NCBI RefSeq assembly: GCF_017301335.1
Contig: NZ_CP071247.1
Coordinates: forward strand, 1,488,001 to 1,552,000
DNA length: 64,000 nt
DNA from: Marinobacter salinisoli
Lineage (GTDB): Bacteria > Pseudomonadota > Gammaproteobacteria > Pseudomonadales > Oleiphilaceae
Direction: 5' to 3'
The position numbers and the translations under genes were made by a program. Below the pieces are notes generated by a model that was given only the letters and a program-made list of their open reading frames with translations, had not been told where the DNA came from and searched no databases. Positions 60,345-64,000 of the stretch are shown one piece after another (position 1 is the stretch's first letter; each line of letters begins with the position of its first letter).

Positions 60345-62009
60345 ATGTCCACGTCCGGGACCCGAAAACCTTCACCGACAGCCCCCGGAAAGCTGCGGGT
60401 GGTGATGGCACAGCAGGACTTTCTGGTGGGGGATATCCCCGGTAATGCGGGCCTGGTGATTGACACAGTCCGCCGTGCAGAGAGTGAGCACCAGGCCGAC
60501 ATCGTGGTGTTCCCGGAATTATGTCTGACGGGCTATCCGCCCGAGGATCTTTTGCTGCGTCCAAGCCTGGATGTTCGCATTCGAGAGGCGCTTGAGCGCA
60601 TTCAGGCGGCAGGCTTGGGGCCGGCGATCGTGCTTGGCGCCCCGGTCCGGGAGGGAGCGCTGCTCTATAACGCGGCGCTGGTAATTGAAGGCGGCGCAAT
60701 CACCGGGCGTTATTTCAAGCGTTTTCCGCCCAATTACCAGGTCTTTGATGAAAAGCGCTACTTCGCCGATGGTCGCGATGTGGTTGTGATGGATATTCGC
60801 GGTGTGCCTATTGGCATCACCGTCTGCGAAGATATCTGGCGTGAGGGCCCGGTAGAGGACGCCGCGGCTTCCGGTGCCCGGTTGATTCTAAACATCAATG
60901 CCTCGCCTTTCGATGTCGACAAGCAGGAGCGCCGTCAGGCTTTGCTGGAACGCAAGGCGCGGGAAAACATGGTGAGCATTGTTTACCTGAACCTGGTGGG
61001 CGGCCAGGATGAGCTGGTGTTTGACGGCGGCTCCATGGTGTACGACCACTCCGGCGCGCTGGCGGTTGAAGCGCCGCAATTTGCCGAGGGACTGTTCCCG
61101 GTTGATTTCTTGTTCGAGCATCACTGCCAGCCTATCTCGCAACCGCTTCCGGAGGCGCAGAGTCTGGAGGCCAAGGTCTACAGTGCCTTGGTGATGGGCG
61201 TCAGGGATTACGTCAACAAAAACGGATTCAAGTCCGTAGTGCTTGGGTTGTCCGGAGGAATCGATTCCGCGGTCACTCTGGCGGTTGCCGTTGATGCCCT
61301 GGGTAAAGAGCGTGTGCGGGCCGTGATGATGCCCTTCCGATATACCTCCAGCATGAGCCTGGAAGATGCCGAGGCCGAGGCCAAGGCACTGGATGTGCGC
61401 TACGATGTATTCTCCATCGAGCCCATGTACGATGCCTTTATGGCCGCCCTCGAGCAACCGTTCGAAGGCACTCGGCCGGATACCACGGAAGAAAACCTGC
61501 AGGCCCGGCTTCGCGGCGTGTTGTTGATGTCGTTGTCGAACAAGTTCGGCTCGCTGGTGCTCACCACCGGCAACAAGAGTGAAATGGCGGTGGGGTATTC
61601 CACGCTCTACGGCGATATGGCCGGAGGTTTTGACGTGCTCAAGGATGTGCCCAAGACCCTCGTGTTCCAGTTAGCCCGCTACCGCAACACCGTGTCTGCG
61701 GTGATTCCGGAGCGGGTCATTACCCGCCCGCCATCGGCGGAGCTGGCACCCGACCAGAAAGATGAGGACAGCCTGCCGGGCTATGACGTGCTGGACCAGA
61801 TTCTGAACCGGTATGTCGAGCGGGACTGCAGCGCCGATGCGATTGTCGCCGAGGGCTTTGATCGAGCGGATGTGGAGCGGGTGATACGGCTGGTGGATGT
61901 GAATGAGTACAAGCGCCGGCAGGCGCCTATCGGGGTGCGGATTACCGAGCGGGGGTTCGGCAAGGATCGCCGCTATCCCATCACCAATGGCTGGAAGAGC
62001 GGCAAGTAA
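60345..62009 (+). CDS. nadE: NAD+ synthase, glutamine-hydrolysing
   Basis: 554-residue enzyme that amidates deamido-NAD with glutamine. The N-terminal nitrilase-type amidotransferase (about 15-260) has the Glu/Lys/Cys triad in FPELCLTGYPPEDL, KRFPPNYQVFDEKRYF and GITVCEDIWREGP; the synthetase domain has the ATP-binding LGLSGGIDSAVTLAVA near 304. AGGAG at 60333-60337 is seven bases before the ATG at 60345, chosen over a GTG at 60318. A TATAAT at 60303-60308 may be its -10 box, within the divergent gap to pilS. Confidence 0.96.
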   Translation: MSTSGTRKPSPTAPGKLRVVMAQQDFLVGDIPGNAGLVIDTVRRAESEHQADIVVFPELCLTGYPPEDLLLRPSLDVRIREALERIQAAGLGPAIVLGAPVREGALLYNAALVIEGGAITGRYFKRFPPNYQVFDEKRYFADGRDVVVMDIRGVPIGITVCEDIWREGPVEDAAASGARLILNINASPFDVDKQERRQALLERKARENMVSIVYLNLVGGQDELVFDGGSMVYDHSGALAVEAPQFAEGLFPVDFLFEHHCQPISQPLPEAQSLEAKVYSALVMGVRDYVNKNGFKSVVLGLSGGIDSAVTLAVAVDALGKERVRAVMMPFRYTSSMSLEDAEAEAKALDVRYDVFSIEPMYDAFMAALEQPFEGTRPDTTEENLQARLRGVLLMSLSNKFGSLVLTTGNKSEMAVGYSTLYGDMAGGFDVLKDVPKTLVFQLARYRNTVSAVIPERVITRPPSAELAPDQKDEDSLPGYDVLDQILNRYVERDCSADAIVAEGFDRADVERVIRLVDVNEYKRRQAPIGVRITERGFGKDRRYPITNGWKSGK

Positions 62010-62028
62010 ATCGAAGCCGGGCGACGAC

Positions 62029-62862
62029 TCAGTCGTCGCCGATCAGTCCAAAGGTCACCACATTCGACAGCGAACGGCTTTCCGCGTTTAGCAGGTTGGC
62101 TTGGAATTCGCCCCGCTGGTTGAAAGCGTTGCTGTCCGGGAAATTCTTCTTCAGCAGCGCCACCGCATCCTGTGAATCCTTGGGCAACTCCAGCGCCCGG
62201 AAGGTTTCGGCCATGATGACCAGCGCCTCTTCAACCGATGGCGTTGTCGGGAAGTTTTCCACGACATACCGGGCACGATTGTTCGCCGCTACGTAAGCAT
62301 TCCGCTTGACGTAATAACGCGCCGCGAAGATCTCCAGTTCAGCCATCCGGTTGCGGATGGCGACCATCCGCTGCCGGGCATCGGCCACGTATTCGCTCTC
62401 GGGGTAGCGGTTGAGCAGTTCCGAAAAATCACGGAAGGCCTGGCGCTGTTCGCCCGGGTCGCGGGCGCCGACATCCACCGGGAAATAACGCGCGGCCAGG
62501 CCAATGTCGAGATTGTAGGACGCCAGCCCGCGCATGTAGAGCGCGTAATCCGCGTGATCGCTCTGAGGGTTCAGGCGCAGGAAACGATCCGCGGCAGCCC
62601 GGGAACCCTCCAGATCCAGGTTCTGGTAGCGGGCGAAGATCAGATCGAGCTGCGCCTGCTCGGCGTAACGGCCGAACGGGTAGTAGGTCTCCAGCGCGTT
62701 CAGATTTTCCTCTGCCTCGTTGAAATTGCCCGAGTTCATCGCTTCACGGGCGTTTTCGTAGTACGTCTTTTCCGGCAGCACTTCTTCCTGTTGGTTGGAA
62801 GCGCAGGCACTGACCAGAATCACCATGGTGGCCAGTAGCAGTGAACGGACAACTGATCTCAT
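62029..62862 (-). CDS. bamD: Outer membrane assembly lipoprotein BamD
   Basis: 277-residue lipoprotein of the BAM complex, which inserts beta-barrel proteins such as PilQ into the outer membrane. A lipobox (LVSAC) ends the signal; five TPR-like repeats follow, with YYENAREAMNSGNFNEAEEN and YPFGRYAEQAQLDLIFA as the first. The frame is open to 63033, but the ATG at 62862 starts the signal peptide MRSVVRSLLLATMVI. It converges with nadE and diverges from rluD, a conserved bamD/rluD pair. Confidence 0.96.
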   Translation of the reverse strand: MRSVVRSLLLATMVILVSACASNQQEEVLPEKTYYENAREAMNSGNFNEAEENLNALETYYPFGRYAEQAQLDLIFARYQNLDLEGSRAAADRFLRLNPQSDHADYALYMRGLASYNLDIGLAARYFPVDVGARDPGEQRQAFRDFSELLNRYPESEYVADARQRMVAIRNRMAELEIFAARYYVKRNAYVAANNRARYVVENFPTTPSVEEALVIMAETFRALELPKDSQDAVALLKKNFPDSNAFNQRGEFQANLLNAESRSLSNVVTFGLIGDD

Positions 62863-62990
62863 GCCGGAATCCCGTATAATGTTGATAAGTTCAAAAGAGA
62901 CGTCATTGTAGCGGGGATGTCGCCGGATGTGCAGAGTGTGCATTCCTTTTGAAACAATCTTCCGAAAACCACATCGGCCCTGGGGGCTCA

Positions 62991-63968
62991 ATGTCATCTG
63001 AAAACCGAATAACTGCCAGTTTTGTGGTGCCACCGGAACTGAGCGACCGTCGCCTGGACCAGGCCGCAGCCGAACTCATGCCCGAGCACTCACGGTCCCG
63101 GCTGCAAAACTGGATCAAGAGCGGTGCGCTGACCGTCAATGGCCAGACCCGTAAGCCGCGAGACAAGGTCATGCTTGATGACCACATCGAACTGGATGCC
63201 GAGCCGGAAGTGCAGGTCAGCTGGGAGGCCGAGGACATCACCCTCGACATCGTGTACGAGGACGAGCACCTGCTGGTGATCAATAAACCGGCCGGCCTGG
63301 TGGTTCATCCCGCCGCCGGGCATGCCGCCGGAACCCTGGTGAACGCATTGCTGAACTATGCGCCGGAAGTGGAAAACCTGCCCCGCGCAGGCATTGTGCA
63401 CAGGCTCGATAAAGATACTTCGGGGATCATGGTGGCGGCGCGCAGTCTGGTGGCCCACACCTCGCTGGTGGATCAGCTGCAAACGCGTACCATGGGCCGG
63501 GAGTATGATGCCGTCGTGGTGGGGGCTCTGACCGGAGGCGCCACCGTGGATGCGCCCATCGGCCGCCACCCACGCGAACGTAAAAAAATGGCGGTGGTGG
63601 CCTCCGGCAAACCGGCGGTGACGCATTACCGTCTGGCCGAACGCTTTGCCGCCCATACCCATGTGCGGTGCAAGCTCGAAAGTGGTCGAACCCATCAGAT
63701 TCGTGTCCACATGGCGCACGTGAAACACCCCCTGGTGGGCGATCCTCTCTATGGCGGTCGCCTGCGTTTGCCAAAAGGCACCACTGAGGAGTTGAGGGAA
63801 GCTCTGGCGGCCTTCAACCGACAGGCCTTGCATGCCCGGCAGCTCACCCTGGAGCATCCGGAAACCGGCGAAATCCTGTCCTGGGAGGTGCCCATGCCAG
63901 AGGATATGCAGGTGTTGCTTAAGGCTCTGCGCAAGCACGTTGAAGACTTGGCCAATGATGCCTACTGA
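62991..63968 (+). CDS. rluD: 23S rRNA pseudouridine synthase RluD
   Basis: 325-residue enzyme modifying uridines 1911, 1915 and 1917 in helix 69 of 23S rRNA (E. coli numbering). An S4 RNA-binding domain (about 19-80) with DRRLDQAAAELMPEHSRSR precedes the catalytic domain, whose aspartate is Asp140 in HRLDKDTSG. HQIRVHMAHVKHPLVGDPLY is a further family block. A TTG at 62949 extends the frame, but the ATG at 62991 has GGGGG upstream and fits family length. Confidence 0.96.
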   Translation: MSSENRITASFVVPPELSDRRLDQAAAELMPEHSRSRLQNWIKSGALTVNGQTRKPRDKVMLDDHIELDAEPEVQVSWEAEDITLDIVYEDEHLLVINKPAGLVVHPAAGHAAGTLVNALLNYAPEVENLPRAGIVHRLDKDTSGIMVAARSLVAHTSLVDQLQTRTMGREYDAVVVGALTGGATVDAPIGRHPRERKKMAVVASGKPAVTHYRLAERFAAHTHVRCKLESGRTHQIRVHMAHVKHPLVGDPLYGGRLRLPKGTTEELREALAAFNRQALHARQLTLEHPETGEILSWEVPMPEDMQVLLKALRKHVEDLANDAY

Positions 63969-64000
63969 GCTTCCCTTGGTCGTTCCTGACTGGCCGGCCC
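63958..64000 (+). CDS. pgeF: PgeF/YfiH-like laccase-domain protein, N-terminal fragment
   Basis: The frame starting at the ATG at 63958, inside the end of rluD, reads MPTELPLVVPDWPA before the window ends. Proteins of the YfiH/PgeF (DUF152, polyphenol oxidase-like) family open with a similar IPDWPAP motif and often follow rluD, so the call rests on context and a short match. The eleven-base overlap with rluD suggests coupling. Confidence 0.65.
   Translation, partial: MPTELPLVVPDWPA

Noticed and set aside
62020..62040. Near-perfect palindrome GGCGACGACT/AGTCGTCGCC between nadE and bamD
   Set aside because: It lies across the end of bamD and has no T run on either strand; it could help end transcription but is not convincing as a terminator.

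Overview
The window is a stretch of gammaproteobacterial chromosome, most likely from Marinobacter or a close marine relative. The inference rests on moderately high GC, Pseudomonas-like gene order (pilMNOPQ-aroKB-damX-gltBD-hemE; nrdR-ribD-ribBA-ribH-nusB-thiL-pgpA; ispB/rplU-rpmA-obgE-proB; rpsT/murJ-ribF-ileS-lspA-fkpB-ispH-minor pilins; pilSR; nadE-bamD-rluD), and a wax-ester synthase/DGAT gene of the kind abundant in Marinobacter. No database search was possible, so the genus is an inference.

Layout. 1-5.3 kb: the start of mrcA (PBP1A, minus strand) diverges from the pilMNOPQ type IV pilus assembly operon. 5.4-8.8 kb: aroK, aroB and a DamX-like AAA/SPOR protein. 8.9-14.9 kb: gltBD (NADPH glutamate synthase) with its own promoter and a strong terminator. 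15-19.7 kb: hemE, a PilZ protein, then radA and ettA on the minus strand. 19.9-26.6 kb: glyA, nrdR and a riboflavin/nusB/thiL/pgpA run. 26.6-32.4 kb is a lineage-variable segment: a DUF6316-like protein, a DUF2057-like lipoprotein, a WS/DGAT acyltransferase, a LysR regulator divergent from a glutathionyl-hydroquinone reductase, and ispB. 32.6-35.7 kb: rplU, rpmA, obgE, proB. 36.2-41.4 kb: one 1736-codon gene for a calcium-repeat lipoprotein, sitting between proB and rpsT. 41.5-49.5 kb: rpsT, murJ, ribF, ileS, lspA, fkpB, ispH. 49.7-57.0 kb: minor pilin/PilY1 cluster (fimT-like, pilV, pilW, pilX, pilY1, pilE, plus an antisense GspH-type pilin). 57.2-60.3 kb: pilR and pilS. 60.3-64 kb: nadE, bamD, rluD and the first codons of a PgeF/YfiH-like gene.

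Functional themes. Three separate blocks serve type IV pili: the inner-membrane platform and secretin, the minor pilins with the PilY1 tip adhesin, and the PilS-PilR two-component system. Most other genes are housekeeping. The least ordinary object is the giant lipoprotein at 36.2-41.4 kb. It combines an export lipobox, three Ig-like repeats, about 17 aspartate-rich calcium-type repeats, a Ser/Thr- and Gly-rich segment laid out like the pore-forming region of anthrax protective antigen, and eight copies of a G-x-N-G...G-D-D repeat that I do not recognise. No tRNA, rRNA, CRISPR, insertion sequence or prophage was seen.
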